Below, piece after piece: positions 1 to 7,443 of a DNA stretch of 10,315 nt. Source of the stretch: Pseudomonadota bacterium. GTDB lineage: Bacteria; Pseudomonadota; Gammaproteobacteria; Steroidobacterales; GCA-2729495. The position numbers were made by a program, and so were the translations under genes. The notes under the pieces were generated by a model. That model ran no database searches and was not told where the DNA came from. It worked only from the letters and a program-made list of their open reading frames with translations. Each line of letters starts with the position of its first letter. Position 1 is the stretch's first letter. The stretch covers positions 1-10,315 of the forward strand of contig JAUPLK010000032.1 in NCBI GenBank assembly GCA_030836925.1, given 5' to 3'.

Positions 1-3000
1 TGCCACCAGCGCCTGGCTGCCGAGCAGGTGACGCCAGCGGTCATAGGCCTCCTGGAAAAAGCCCACTTCGATGGTCCCGGTGCCGTCATCCAGCTCGACC
101 GACACGCGGGAGCCGCGCTTGCGCATGGTTGCGACGATACCGCCGACAGTAACCTCCCGTGTGGGGCCGCGAAACTCACCTGCCACCGGCGGACGCTCGG
201 CGAGCAGCGCCGCGATGGTCGAACTGCAGATGAAGGGCTGATCGGCACGGTACTGGTCGAAGGGATGGCCACTGAGATAGAGGCCGAGACTCTCGCGCTC
301 AGCCTGCAGTTTGCGGCCCAGACCCCAGTCGGGGAGTTCTGGCACGCTGTACACCGCCGCTGGCTGGCTCGCCGGTGCACCGAACATGTCTTCCTGACCT
401 GCCCTGTCCGCCGCCGCTGCCTGGTCTGCCGCATCCATCGCGCGCGGCAATTCGGCCAGCAGGCTGGGACGATTGGGACCGAGGGCATCCAGCGCGCCCG
501 CCTTGATCAGGGCCTCCACCGGTCGTCGTCCGAGCCGCTGGCCACCCACCCGCCTACAGAAATCCTGCAGGCTGCGGTAGAGGCCCGACTCGTTCCGCTG
601 CGCGACGATGTGCTCGGCAGCGCCCTGCCCGACACCCTTTATCGCGCCCAGTCCGTAGCGGATGCGGTTGTCTTCCTCGACGGTAAACGCGTGCATCGAC
701 ACATTCACATCGGGCGGCAACAAGTCGATCCCGAGCGCCGCACACTCGCGCTTTTGCACCACCAGCGTATCGGTGTTGTCCATTTCAGTGGTCATCACCG
801 CGGTCATGAACGCGGCCGGATGATTGGCCTTGAGCCAGGCGGTCTGGTACGCCAGCAAGGCATAGGCGGCCGAGTGCGACTTGTTGAAGCCGTAGCCGGC
901 AAATTTCTCCATCAGGTCGAAGATCCAGGTCGCCCGCGCCCGCTCGGTGCCACGTTCTGCCGCGCGATCGGTGAATCCCGCGCGCTGCTTGGCCATCTCC
1001 TCGGCCTTCTTCTTGCCCATGGCCCGGCGCAGCAGGTCGGCCTCACCGAGCGAGTAGCCGGCCAGGCGCTGCGCGATCTGCATCACCTGTTCCTGGTAGA
1101 GGATCACCCCGTAGGTTTCCCGCAGCACCGGCTCCAGGTCCGGATGCAGGTAATCGATCGGCTGGCTCGCGTCGGCGTGTTTGCGGTTGATGAAGTCATC
1201 GACCATGCCCGACTGCAGCGGGCCGGGACGAAACAGCGCCACCAGCGCCACGATGTCGCCGAAGCTGTCCGGCTGGAGACGGCGCATCAGGTCGCGCATG
1301 CCGGATGATTCCAGCTGGAATACCGCTGTCGTCCTGCAGGCCTGCAGCAGCGCAAAGGTCGCCGGATCGTCGAGCGGCAACTGCCGGATATCGATCGGCG
1401 ACGCGCCGGCAGCTGCGCGGGCGGCGTTGATCACGCGCACCGCGCGATCGATGATCGTCAGCGTGCGCAGGCCGAGGAAGTCGAACTTGACCAACCCGGT
1501 CGCCTCGACGTCGTCCTTGTCGAACTGGGTGACCGCGGTTTTTTCACCGGCCACCTGATAGAGCGGCGTGAACTCGGTGATCTCCCGCGGTGCGATGACA
1601 ATGCCGCCGGCATGGCGGCCGGCATTGCGCACCAGACCCTCCAGCTGACGGGCCAGGTCGATGAGACTGCGAACTTCCTCATCCCCGGCATAGAGCGCTG
1701 CCAGCTCGGCTTCCTGCTGCAGAGCGATACCGAGGGTCATTTCCACCCCGGGCGCATTCGGAATCAGCTTCGCGATGCGGTCGGCAAAACCGTAAGGGTG
1801 GCCGAGCACGCGTGCCGTATCGCGCACCACTGCGCGGGCCGCCATCGTGCCGTAGGTGATGATCTGCGAAACGCGGTCTCGTCCATAGCGCTCACCGACG
1901 TACTCGATGACCCGGTCGCGGCCCTCCATGCAGAAATCGATGTCGAAGTCCGGCATCGACACCCGCTCCGGATTCAGGAAGCGCTCGAACAGCAGGTCGT
2001 AGCGGATCGGATCCAGGTCAGTGATGCCGAGCACCCAGGCCACCAGCGAACCGGCACCCGAGCCACGGCCGGGGCCCACCGGTATCTCGTGCTCCTTCGC
2101 CCAGCGAATGAAGTCGGCAACGATCAGGAAGTAGCCGGCAAAACCCATCCGGCAGATCACGGCCAGCTCATCGGCCAGACGCTGCGCATAGGCGCTGGCC
2201 GGCGCGCTGATCTGTCCAGGCACCGCTTCGGCGAAGCGCCGGGCGAGCCCCACTTCGGCCTGCTGGCGCAGAAAATCTCCCGGCGGCAGGCCGTCTGGCA
2301 CTGCGTAGTCAGGCAAATGGGTTTCACCCAGGCTGAGCGTGACATTGCAGCGCCGGGCGATCTCCACCGAATTCGCCAGTGCCTCCGGCAGATCGGCAAA
2401 CAGCAACTGCATCTCGGCCGGCGTGCGCAGATACTGCTGTTCGCTGTACAGACGCGGACGACCGGGATCAGCGAGGGTTCGCCCCTGCTGGATGCAAACC
2501 CGGGCCTCGTGCGCATCGAACTCATCGGGCTTGAGGAAACACACATCGTTGGTCGCGACCACCGGCAGCCCCATCCGGCTGGCAAAACGTGTCGCCGCTT
2601 CGACGTAAGCGTTGTCCTGTGGCCGGCCGGTACGCTGCAACTCGATGTAGAAGTCGCCACCAAACCACGCCAGGCAGGCAGCTGCCGTGCGTTCCGCCCG
2701 CTCCGGCGGCCCGCTCAAGAGGTTGCGGCCGAGCACGCCCTCCGGCCCGCCGGACAGCGCGATGAGTCCACTGGCCGCCCCGTCATCAAACCAGCTGGCC
2801 TGTACCCGGGGCACGCCATTGTCCTGGCCTTCCAGCCATGCGCGGCTGAGCAGGCGGGACAGGCTGCGGTAGCCCGCGGCATTCCGGCACAGCAGGACCA
2901 GTCGCGCCGCATCCGCCTGATCGTCGTGGCCCGTCACCCTGACTTCGGCACCGATCACCGGTTTGATACCGGCATCGAGCGCTTCGCGATAGAACTTGAC

Positions 3001-3150
3001 GAGGCCGAACAGGTTGCTCTGGTCGGTCATCGCAACCGCCGGCATGCCGGCCACAGCAACCGCCTCGACCAGGTTCGGCAGGCGCACGACGCTGTCGATC
3101 AGCGAGTATTCCGTATGCACATGCAGATGAACGAAAGCCGGCGTCGTCAT
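1..3150 (-). CDS. dnaE: DNA polymerase III subunit alpha, partial (C-terminus beyond the left edge)
   Basis: Catalytic subunit of the replicative DNA polymerase (C-family). The frame stays open for 1050 codons and runs off the left edge; E. coli DnaE has 1160 residues, so about 110 residues, mainly the tau-binding domain, lie outside. The N-terminal PHP domain begins with FVHLHVHTEYSLID. The palm holds GPGRGSGAGSLVA followed by MPDFDIDFCM, giving catalytic Asp401 and Asp403; the third, Asp557, is in LVKFDFLGL. The thumb, fingers and helix-hairpin-helix region follow. QEDMFG (residues 919-924) matches the E. coli internal beta-clamp-binding motif in position and sequence. The last visible residues belong to the OB fold. 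The ATG overlaps the rnhB stop (ATGA), so translation is probably coupled. Parts of the PHP metal site are substituted (Q44, R83), so proofreading presumably relies on a separate DnaQ. Identification is very secure. Confidence 0.98.
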   Translation of the reverse strand, partial: MTTPAFVHLHVHTEYSLIDSVVRLPNLVEAVAVAGMPAVAMTDQSNLFGLVKFYREALDAGIKPVIGAEVRVTGHDDQADAARLVLLCRNAAGYRSLSRLLSRAWLEGQDNGVPRVQASWFDDGAASGLIALSGGPEGVLGRNLLSGPPERAERTAAACLAWFGGDFYIELQRTGRPQDNAYVEAATRFASRMGLPVVATNDVCFLKPDEFDAHEARVCIQQGRTLADPGRPRLYSEQQYLRTPAEMQLLFADLPEALANSVEIARRCNVTLSLGETHLPDYAVPDGLPPGDFLRQQAEVGLARRFAEAVPGQISAPASAYAQRLADELAVICRMGFAGYFLIVADFIRWAKEHEIPVGPGRGSGAGSLVAWVLGITDLDPIRYDLLFERFLNPERVSMPDFDIDFCMEGRDRVIEYVGERYGRDRVSQIITYGTMAARAVVRDTARVLGHPYGFADRIAKLIPNAPGVEMTLGIALQQEAELAALYAGDEEVRSLIDLARQLEGLVRNAGRHAGGIVIAPREITEFTPLYQVAGEKTAVTQFDKDDVEATGLVKFDFLGLRTLTIIDRAVRVINAARAAAGASPIDIRQLPLDDPATFALLQACRTTAVFQLESSGMRDLMRRLQPDSFGDIVALVALFRPGPLQSGMVDDFINRKHADASQPIDYLHPDLEPVLRETYGVILYQEQVMQIAQRLAGYSLGEADLLRRAMGKKKAEEMAKQRAGFTDRAAERGTERARATWIFDLMEKFAGYGFNKSHSAAYALLAYQTAWLKANHPAAFMTAVMTTEMDNTDTLVVQKRECAALGIDLLPPDVNVSMHAFTVEEDNRIRYGLGAIKGVGQGAAEHIVAQRNESGLYRSLQDFCRRVGGQRLGRRPVEALIKAGALDALGPNRPSLLAELPRAMDAADQAAAADRAGQEDMFGAPASQPAAVYSVPELPDWGLGRKLQAERESLGLYLSGHPFDQYRADQPFICSSTIAALLAERPPVAGEFRGPTREVTVGGIVATMRKRGSRVSVELDDGTGTIEVGFFQEAYDRWRHLLGSQALVA

Positions 3151-3767
3151 CGCGCCGCGTCCATTACCGCCCGCACGGGCGCAAAGCTGCGCCGGTGCGC
3201 CGGGCAGGGGCCCAGCGACAGCAGCGCGGCCCGATGCTCGGCGGTGGGATAGCCCTTGTGTCGGTCAAAACCATAGGCGGGATATTCGGCATGCAGCTCC
3301 ATCATCAGCTGGTCGCGATGGACCTTGGCGAGTATCGAAGCCGCCGAGATCGCCGGGCAACTGCGATCGCCGCCGATAACGGTCTGCACGGTGCCGGTAA
3401 ATCCCTCCAGCCGTGGCGCCCGGTTACCGTCGATCTGGACCAGGTCGGGCCGCCGACGCAACCCGGCAAAAGCCCGCGACATGGCCAGCATGGTCGCGTG
3501 CAGGATGTTCAGCGCATCGATTTCGGTTTGCGTGGCAACGCCGATCGACCAGTCCAGGGCACTGCCGTGGATACGCTCCACCAGCGCCTCGCGCTGCGTG
3601 GCGCTCAACTGCTTGGAATCGCGGACACCGGCAAGGACCTGACCGGGGGCCAGCAGCACCGCGGCAGCAACCACGGCCCCGGCCAGCGGCCCGCGCCCGG
3701 CCTCATCGATGCCAGCCACGGTGAGGGCGCGACCGGCCGGGTCATTCAATGTCAGGGAGGGATCCAT
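3147..3767 (-). CDS. rnhB: Ribonuclease HII
   Basis: Cytoplasmic endonuclease that nicks 5' of ribonucleotides embedded in duplex DNA, starting ribonucleotide excision repair, and that also cleaves RNA:DNA hybrids. The 206-residue product is close to the 198 of E. coli. The motif AGIDEAGRGPLAG supplies catalytic Asp21 and Glu22 and the GRG loop that reads the RNA-DNA junction. Asp113 lies in QIDGNR and Asp134 in IGGD, completing the acidic DEDD set. SAASILAKVHRD and KGYPT (with the conserved Tyr173) are further family signatures. The frame is open upstream to an ATG at 3890, but that start would overlap lpxB by 56 bases and add a basic, unconserved leader. The ATG at 3767 puts the catalytic core at the usual distance from the N-terminus. 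No strong Shine-Dalgarno is visible. The stop overlaps the dnaE start by four bases. Confidence 0.96.
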   Translation of the reverse strand: MDPSLTLNDPAGRALTVAGIDEAGRGPLAGAVVAAAVLLAPGQVLAGVRDSKQLSATQREALVERIHGSALDWSIGVATQTEIDALNILHATMLAMSRAFAGLRRRPDLVQIDGNRAPRLEGFTGTVQTVIGGDRSCPAISAASILAKVHRDQLMMELHAEYPAYGFDRHKGYPTAEHRAALLSLGPCPAHRRSFAPVRAVMDAAR

Positions 3768-3777
3768 GGCAGGCGAG

Positions 3778-3783
3778 ATTATA
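3778..3783 (-). promoter_or_regulatory. TATAAT hexamer, possible -10 element of an internal rnhB-dnaE promoter
   Basis: A perfect TATAAT on the minus strand ends 10 nt before the rnhB start codon, in the lpxB-rnhB gap. No good -35 hexamer is seen 16-18 nt upstream (GCTCTG is the 17-nt-spaced candidate) and there is no TGn extension. A promoter here would give a nearly leaderless rnhB transcript. The motif is seen directly; promoter function is inference and weak. Confidence 0.3.
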
Positions 3784-3795
3784 CGGAGACGGACC

Positions 3796-3818
3796 GCCTG
3801 CAGAGCGCTCCTGCAGGC
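3796..3818 (-). repeat. Perfect 8-bp inverted repeat (stem-loop) between lpxB and rnhB
   Basis: GCCTGCAG and CTGCAGGC form a perfect 8-bp stem around a 7-nt loop. The loop and flanking bases include the self-complementary GAGCGCTC. It starts 16 nt past the lpxB stop and lies wholly in the 67-nt gap. No T-run follows on either strand, so it is not a classical intrinsic terminator. It could act as an mRNA-stabilising 3' structure for the lpx part of the transcript, as a processing site, or as a protein-binding palindrome. Confidence 0.5.
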
Positions 3819-3834
3819 ACGCCCGGCCCGGAAC

Positions 3835-4980
3835 TCAACCCCTGCCGAGCATCGCGAGCACCGTGTCCGCAGCGCGCTCACTCGCCGCATGGCGCAGACC
3901 GGCGCCGAGTTCCTGAAAGCGCTCGCTCAAGGCCTGACGGCTGCCCGGTTCCTCGAGCAGTTCGAGCAGCGCGGCGCCCAGCGCCTCCGGCTTGACCTGC
4001 GCCTGCACGAACTCCGGCACCAGCCGCTGATCGGCCAGCAGATTGGGCAGCGCCATGTACTGCACATGGATGAGCCGGAACAGCTTGACCAGCGCATAGC
4101 TGAGCGGCGAAATGCGGTAGGCGACCACCATGGGCCGATTGAGCAGCATGGCTTCCAGCGTGGCCGTGCCAGAAGCGAGCAGGATGGCGTCAGCGGCCGC
4201 CATCGCCGTGTGCGACTGGCCATCGATGAGATGTATGGGCAAGCCACCGGTCGCCTGCTGCCATAGCGCGGCAAAGCGGCTGCGCAATGCCGGCGTTGCC
4301 ATTGGCGCGATGAAGACGGCATCCGGCACACGCTTCTGCAGCCAGCGCGCCGTTTCCGCGAAGACCGTGCCGAGGCGCTCAAGCTCACCTGCCCGACTGC
4401 CCGGCATGACGGCAAGCACCCTGCCCGTCCCGGCCAATCCCAGCTGACGACGTGCCGCCAGCGGGTCCGGATCCGCCGGCAGCTCATCGGCCAGCGGATG
4501 TCCGACAAAAACCGCGGGCACCTGGTGGCTGTGCAGGAAGTCGGCCTCGAAAGGCAGCAGGCACAGCACCTGGTCGCAAGCCTCACGCAGCACGCGCACC
4601 CGACCACTGCGCCAGGCCCACACCGAGGGCGATACGTAGTGCACCGTGGGTATGCCGGCTGCTCGCACGGTTCGCTCTATACGCAGATTGAAATCCGGGG
4701 CATCGATGCCGATGTACAGGTCGGGCGGATCAGCGAGCAGACGCGCCTCGAGTTCGCGGATGATGCGTCGCAGACGCGGCAGATGGCGCACCACCTCGGT
4801 CAAGCCCATCACGGCGAGTTCATCACTGTGCCGCCAGGCTTCGGCGCCGGCGGCCTGCATCAGCGGTCCGGCAATGCCGGCAAAACGGATATCGGGATGC
4901 CGGGCATGCACCGCGCGGATCAGGCCAGCGCCAAGCCGGTCACCGGACACTTCTCCCGCAACGATGGCAATCCGCGGCAT
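3835..4980 (-). CDS. lpxB: Lipid-A-disaccharide synthase
   Basis: Inverting glycosyltransferase of family GT19 that condenses UDP-2,3-diacylglucosamine with lipid X (2,3-diacylglucosamine 1-phosphate) to give the tetra-acylated lipid A disaccharide phosphate, at the inner face of the cytoplasmic membrane. Its 381 residues match the 382 of E. coli. The N-terminal half shows IVAGEVSGDRLGAGLI (residues 6-21), GIDAPDFNLR (91-100; the conserved Asp region of the family) and YVSPSVWAWR (115-124). The C-terminal half shows VMPGSRAGELERL (191-203) and LASGTATLEAML (268-279), the nucleotide-sugar-binding signatures, then VQYMALPNLLA. The ATG lies 8 nt after the lpxA stop with no clear Shine-Dalgarno, so coupled translation with lpxA is likely. 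It is the last lipid A gene of the cluster; a 67-nt gap separates it from rnhB. Confidence 0.97.
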   Translation of the reverse strand: MPRIAIVAGEVSGDRLGAGLIRAVHARHPDIRFAGIAGPLMQAAGAEAWRHSDELAVMGLTEVVRHLPRLRRIIRELEARLLADPPDLYIGIDAPDFNLRIERTVRAAGIPTVHYVSPSVWAWRSGRVRVLREACDQVLCLLPFEADFLHSHQVPAVFVGHPLADELPADPDPLAARRQLGLAGTGRVLAVMPGSRAGELERLGTVFAETARWLQKRVPDAVFIAPMATPALRSRFAALWQQATGGLPIHLIDGQSHTAMAAADAILLASGTATLEAMLLNRPMVVAYRISPLSYALVKLFRLIHVQYMALPNLLADQRLVPEFVQAQVKPEALGAALLELLEEPGSRQALSERFQELGAGLRHAASERAADTVLAMLGRG

Positions 4981-4988
4981 GCGGGCAG

Positions 4989-5765
4989 TCAGCGGATCAG
5001 GCTCCGTTCGGAGGAGTCGATGAATTCGACCAGGATACGCAGCTCGGACTGGGTCTCCGCAAGCAGCGCGATCCGGTCACGCGCCTCGGCAAGCTGCAGG
5101 CCGTCACGATAGAGGATCCGGTAGGCGTCCTTGAGGTTGCGCAGCTGCTCCGGACTGAAACCGCGACGCTTGAGTCCTTCCGTGTTGATGCCATGGGGCG
5201 CGGTCGGCGTGCCAGCCACCATCACATAGGGCGGAACATCGCGCGTGATGGCCGCGAATCCGCCCAGAAAGCTGTGCGCGCCGAGGCGGCAGAACTGGTG
5301 GATCGCGGAAAACCCGCTGCAGATCACGTGATCGCCAACCTGCACATGCCCGGCCAGCGTGGTGTTGTTGGAGCAGATCACGTCGTTGGCCACGACACAG
5401 TCATGCGCGATATGCACATAGGCCATGATCCAGTTGTCGTTGCCGACGCGCGTGACGCCCTTGTCCTGGACGGTGCCGCGGTGTACCGAACAGAACTCGC
5501 GGAAGGTGTTCCGGTCACCGATCTCCAGCCGGGTGGGCTCGCCACCGTATTTCTTGTCCTGCGGATCTTCGCCGATGACGGCAAACCCGAATATCCGGTT
5601 GTCGCGGCCGATGACCGTCGGGCCCTTGAGAATCGCGTGCGAGCCGATCGTGGTACCCGCACCAACCTGCACGCCCGGACCGATGACCGCATAGGGGCCG
5701 ACGCTGACGCTGCTGTCGAGTTCAGCCTCTGCAGACACGATCGCGGCTGGATGAATCCTGGTCAC
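4989..5765 (-). CDS. lpxA: Acyl-[ACP]--UDP-N-acetylglucosamine O-acyltransferase
   Basis: Catalyses the first step of lipid A synthesis, transferring an (R)-3-hydroxyacyl chain from ACP to the 3-OH of UDP-GlcNAc in the cytoplasm. The 258-residue product (E. coli 262) begins with left-handed beta-helix hexapeptide repeats (e.g. VGPYAVIGPGVQVGAGTTIG). It carries GEPTRLEIGDRN and VHRGTVQ, then the catalytic His121 in VHIAHDC (E. coli His125). The C-terminal helical part contains IEGLKRRGF-like NTEGLKRRGFSPEQL and ends in SLIR like the E. coli protein. Gly169 in FLGGF aligns with E. coli Gly173, a residue of the acyl-length ruler. The start is GTG and overlaps the lpxD stop (GTGA), indicating translational coupling. 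Unlike the common arrangement, no fabZ lies upstream. Identification is very secure. Confidence 0.97.
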   Translation of the reverse strand: MTRIHPAAIVSAEAELDSSVSVGPYAVIGPGVQVGAGTTIGSHAILKGPTVIGRDNRIFGFAVIGEDPQDKKYGGEPTRLEIGDRNTFREFCSVHRGTVQDKGVTRVGNDNWIMAYVHIAHDCVVANDVICSNNTTLAGHVQVGDHVICSGFSAIHQFCRLGAHSFLGGFAAITRDVPPYVMVAGTPTAPHGINTEGLKRRGFSPEQLRNLKDAYRILYRDGLQLAEARDRIALLAETQSELRILVEFIDSSERSLIR

Positions 5766-6793
5766 TCGGGGTCCTGCTTGATGCGCTTTTCCAAAGCCCG
5801 CAGCCGGCGCGCCATTTCGTCCAGCTGGCCGAATCGCACCATGTTCCTGCGCCAGCGCTGCAGGGTGTCCGCTGGCGTGCCGCCACCTGCATAAACACCG
5901 CGCGATGAAATGGAACCTGGCACGCTGGTACCACCGCCAATCACCACATCATCGGCAATGTGGAGGTGGCCGGCAATCGCCGCCGCACCGCCGATCGTAC
6001 AGCGGGCGCCGATGGTCGTGCTGCCGGAAACGCCGGTCTGGCCGGCGATCACGGTATGGGCACCGATGCGCGTATTGTGCCCAACCTGTATCTGGTTATC
6101 GAGCTTGACGCCGTCTTCAATGACCGTATCGCCAATCGCACCGCGGTCGATGGTGGTGCAGGCGCCGATTTCGACATCATCGCCGATGACCACGCCACCG
6201 ATCTGCGGCACCTTGATCTGGCTGCCATCAGCATCGCGCGCAAAACCGAAACCGTCGGCACCGATGACCGCCCCGGAATGAATCAGGCAACGGCTGCCCA
6301 GCCTCACACCGCCATAGATGACCGCGCCGGGGGCGATACGGGAGTCGGCACCGATCGCCACCCCCTCGCCGATCACCGCATTGGCGCCGATGCTGACCCT
6401 CTCACCGAGCGACACGCCATCACCGAGCACCGCACCGGGACCAATCTGGCAAGTGTCGGGAACAGCAACCGCGGCACCGAGGATGGCGGCCGCGTGCACA
6501 CCCGGCTGGAGTGGCGGTGCAGGATGCAGATCGACAGCAATACGCGCATAGACCACGTAGGGATCTTTCGTCAGCAGTGCGGCGACAGGGCAATCGCCGG
6601 CATCGGCGGCACGCAGTATCACTGCCGTTGCCCGGGTCTCGCCAAGCCGTGAACGATAAGCCGGATTGGCAAAAAAACTGATCGACCCGGGTCCGGCCCC
6701 GGCCAGCGTTGCCACCCGGTCCACGACGCAGTCAGGATCGCCGCGCAGTTCGCAACCATGCCGAACCGCGAGCTGGCCGAGAGTCATGCTCAC
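5762..6793 (-). CDS. lpxD: UDP-3-O-(3-hydroxyacyl)glucosamine N-acyltransferase
   Basis: Third enzyme of lipid A synthesis: it adds an (R)-3-hydroxyacyl chain from ACP to the 2-amino group of UDP-3-O-acylglucosamine. The protein has 343 residues (E. coli 341). The N-terminal uridine-binding domain contains SISFFANPAYRSRLGE (about 38-53). A long hexapeptide-repeat beta-helix covers about 100-310, with GADGFGFARD, KVPQIGGVVIGDDVEIG and ACTTIDRGAIGDT. Catalytic His239 is in QVGHN. A C-terminal helix ends in LEKRIKQDPE. Two starts are possible: GTG at 6793 or ATG at 6787. GTG is preferred because GGGTAG lies about 9 nt upstream of it and His239 then keeps its E. coli number, but the choice is tentative. 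A gap of 36 nt follows skp. The stop overlaps the lpxA start, the site where fabZ is usually found. Confidence 0.97.
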   Translation of the reverse strand: MSMTLGQLAVRHGCELRGDPDCVVDRVATLAGAGPGSISFFANPAYRSRLGETRATAVILRAADAGDCPVAALLTKDPYVVYARIAVDLHPAPPLQPGVHAAAILGAAVAVPDTCQIGPGAVLGDGVSLGERVSIGANAVIGEGVAIGADSRIAPGAVIYGGVRLGSRCLIHSGAVIGADGFGFARDADGSQIKVPQIGGVVIGDDVEIGACTTIDRGAIGDTVIEDGVKLDNQIQVGHNTRIGAHTVIAGQTGVSGSTTIGARCTIGGAAAIAGHLHIADDVVIGGGTSVPGSISSRGVYAGGGTPADTLQRWRRNMVRFGQLDEMARRLRALEKRIKQDPE

Positions 6794-6829
6794 AGGCGGC
6801 TACCCGGCCTCAACCAGTGCGCCCGTGCT

Positions 6830-7372
6830 TCAGGGCTTGGCGGGTGCCGCTGCACCTGACCGGCTCTGCAAGGCCTGCAATACCTGTGCCGTGACGTCCA
6901 TGCCCTGACTCACGTACAGGGCATCGCTGACGATCAGGTCGTAGCCGCCCTGCCGGGCAAAACTTTCGACTTCGCCCAGCAGGTTGACGCGCAGCTTGCC
7001 CAGTTCCTCGTTCTTGCGGTTGTTGAGATCCTCACGCAGCTCCTCGAGCTGTCGCGCCAGATCGCGCTCATCGCGCCGCAGTTCATTCTCGGCGTTGCGA
7101 CGCTCATCCGCCCCCATCACGGCGGCATCTTTCTGCATCTTGTCAGCGCGGTCCTTGAAGGCCTTCTGCTTGGCCAGCAGATCACGCTGCCGTGGTGCAA
7201 ATTCATTTTCGAGCGCACGGTTGGCCGCATTGGCCTGCGGTGACTCGGCCAGCATGCGCGCCACATTGACGAAACCGACCTTGAGCGGTTTCACCTGTGC
7301 CAGCCCGGCCTGCGGCATGGCCAGCACGCCCGTCATCGCCACCAGCGCCGCCCACTTCCTGATCTGCAACAT
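6830..7372 (-). CDS. skp: Periplasmic chaperone Skp / OmpH family protein
   Basis: Trimeric periplasmic holdase that binds unfolded outer-membrane proteins emerging from Sec and keeps them soluble on the way to the BAM complex. The 180-residue product starts with a signal peptide: a basic N-terminus (MLQIRKW), a hydrophobic core (AALVAMTGVLAM) and a cleavage site near AGLA/Q at residues 24-27. KVGFVNVARML opens the mature beta body. A long charged segment (about 60-130) rich in K, R, E, D and regular hydrophobics fits the coiled-coil tentacles. YDLIVSDALYVS returns to the body, and an Ala/Pro tail of about ten residues ends it, making it somewhat longer than E. coli Skp (161). The ATG at 7372 was chosen because AGGAAA sits 7 nt before it; an ATG seven codons upstream lacks this. 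Its place directly after bamA is the classical one. Confidence 0.94.
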   Translation of the reverse strand: MLQIRKWAALVAMTGVLAMPQAGLAQVKPLKVGFVNVARMLAESPQANAANRALENEFAPRQRDLLAKQKAFKDRADKMQKDAAVMGADERRNAENELRRDERDLARQLEELREDLNNRKNEELGKLRVNLLGEVESFARQGGYDLIVSDALYVSQGMDVTAQVLQALQSRSGAAAPAKP

Positions 7373-7377
7373 CGTAA

Positions 7378-7383
7378 TTTCCT
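7378..7383 (-). promoter_or_regulatory. Shine-Dalgarno site of skp
   Basis: AGGAAA on the minus strand, within ACACAGGAAATTACG, leaves 7 nt (AGGA core to ATG) before the skp start at 7372. It is the clearest ribosome-binding site in the window and decides the skp start in favour of 7372 over the upstream ATG codons at 7393 and 7390, which lie at or before this site. Confidence 0.75.
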
Positions 7384-7443
7384 GTGTCATCAAAATTGTG
7401 TGATTACAGCGGCTGTCGCCGCCGGATGGATATGTACCCGAGC
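7384..7443 (-). other. bamA-skp intergenic leader
   Basis: This is the rest of the 71-nt gap between the bamA stop and the skp start. It holds a small hairpin, GCGGC-GACA-GCCGC (7409-7422), then an AT-richer stretch containing CACAATTTTGATGACA. The hairpin has only 5 bp and no following T-run, so it is not a convincing terminator. No clear promoter hexamers are seen, so read-through from bamA is expected. Confidence 0.4.

Noticed and set aside
28..1308. A 426-codon open frame on the plus strand
   Set aside because: It is antisense to the fingers and OB region of dnaE. Its composition is that of a complementary-strand shadow and no family is recognisable.
1612..3252. A 546-codon open frame on the plus strand
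   Set aside because: It is antisense to dnaE and the end of rnhB, whose minus-strand frames carry every family motif. Its own translation is rich in H, R, Q and G without domain signals, as expected for a GC-rich shadow frame.
3768..3890. An upstream extension of rnhB to an ATG at 3890
   Set aside because: It would run 56 bases into lpxB and add 41 basic, unconserved residues before the catalytic core.
5193..6652. Plus-strand open frames opposite lpxA and lpxD
   Set aside because: The regular hexapeptide coding on the minus strand leaves stop-free complementary frames; their Asp/Gly/His-rich translations have no independent support.
7373..7393. Upstream ATG start codons for skp at 7393 and 7390
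   Set aside because: They precede or overlap the AGGAAA site and would put extra polar residues before the signal peptide; the ATG at 7372 has correct spacing.
7409..7422. GCGGC-GACA-GCCGC hairpin as a terminator after bamA
   Set aside because: The stem has only 5 bp and no T-run follows, and skp is expected to be co-transcribed.
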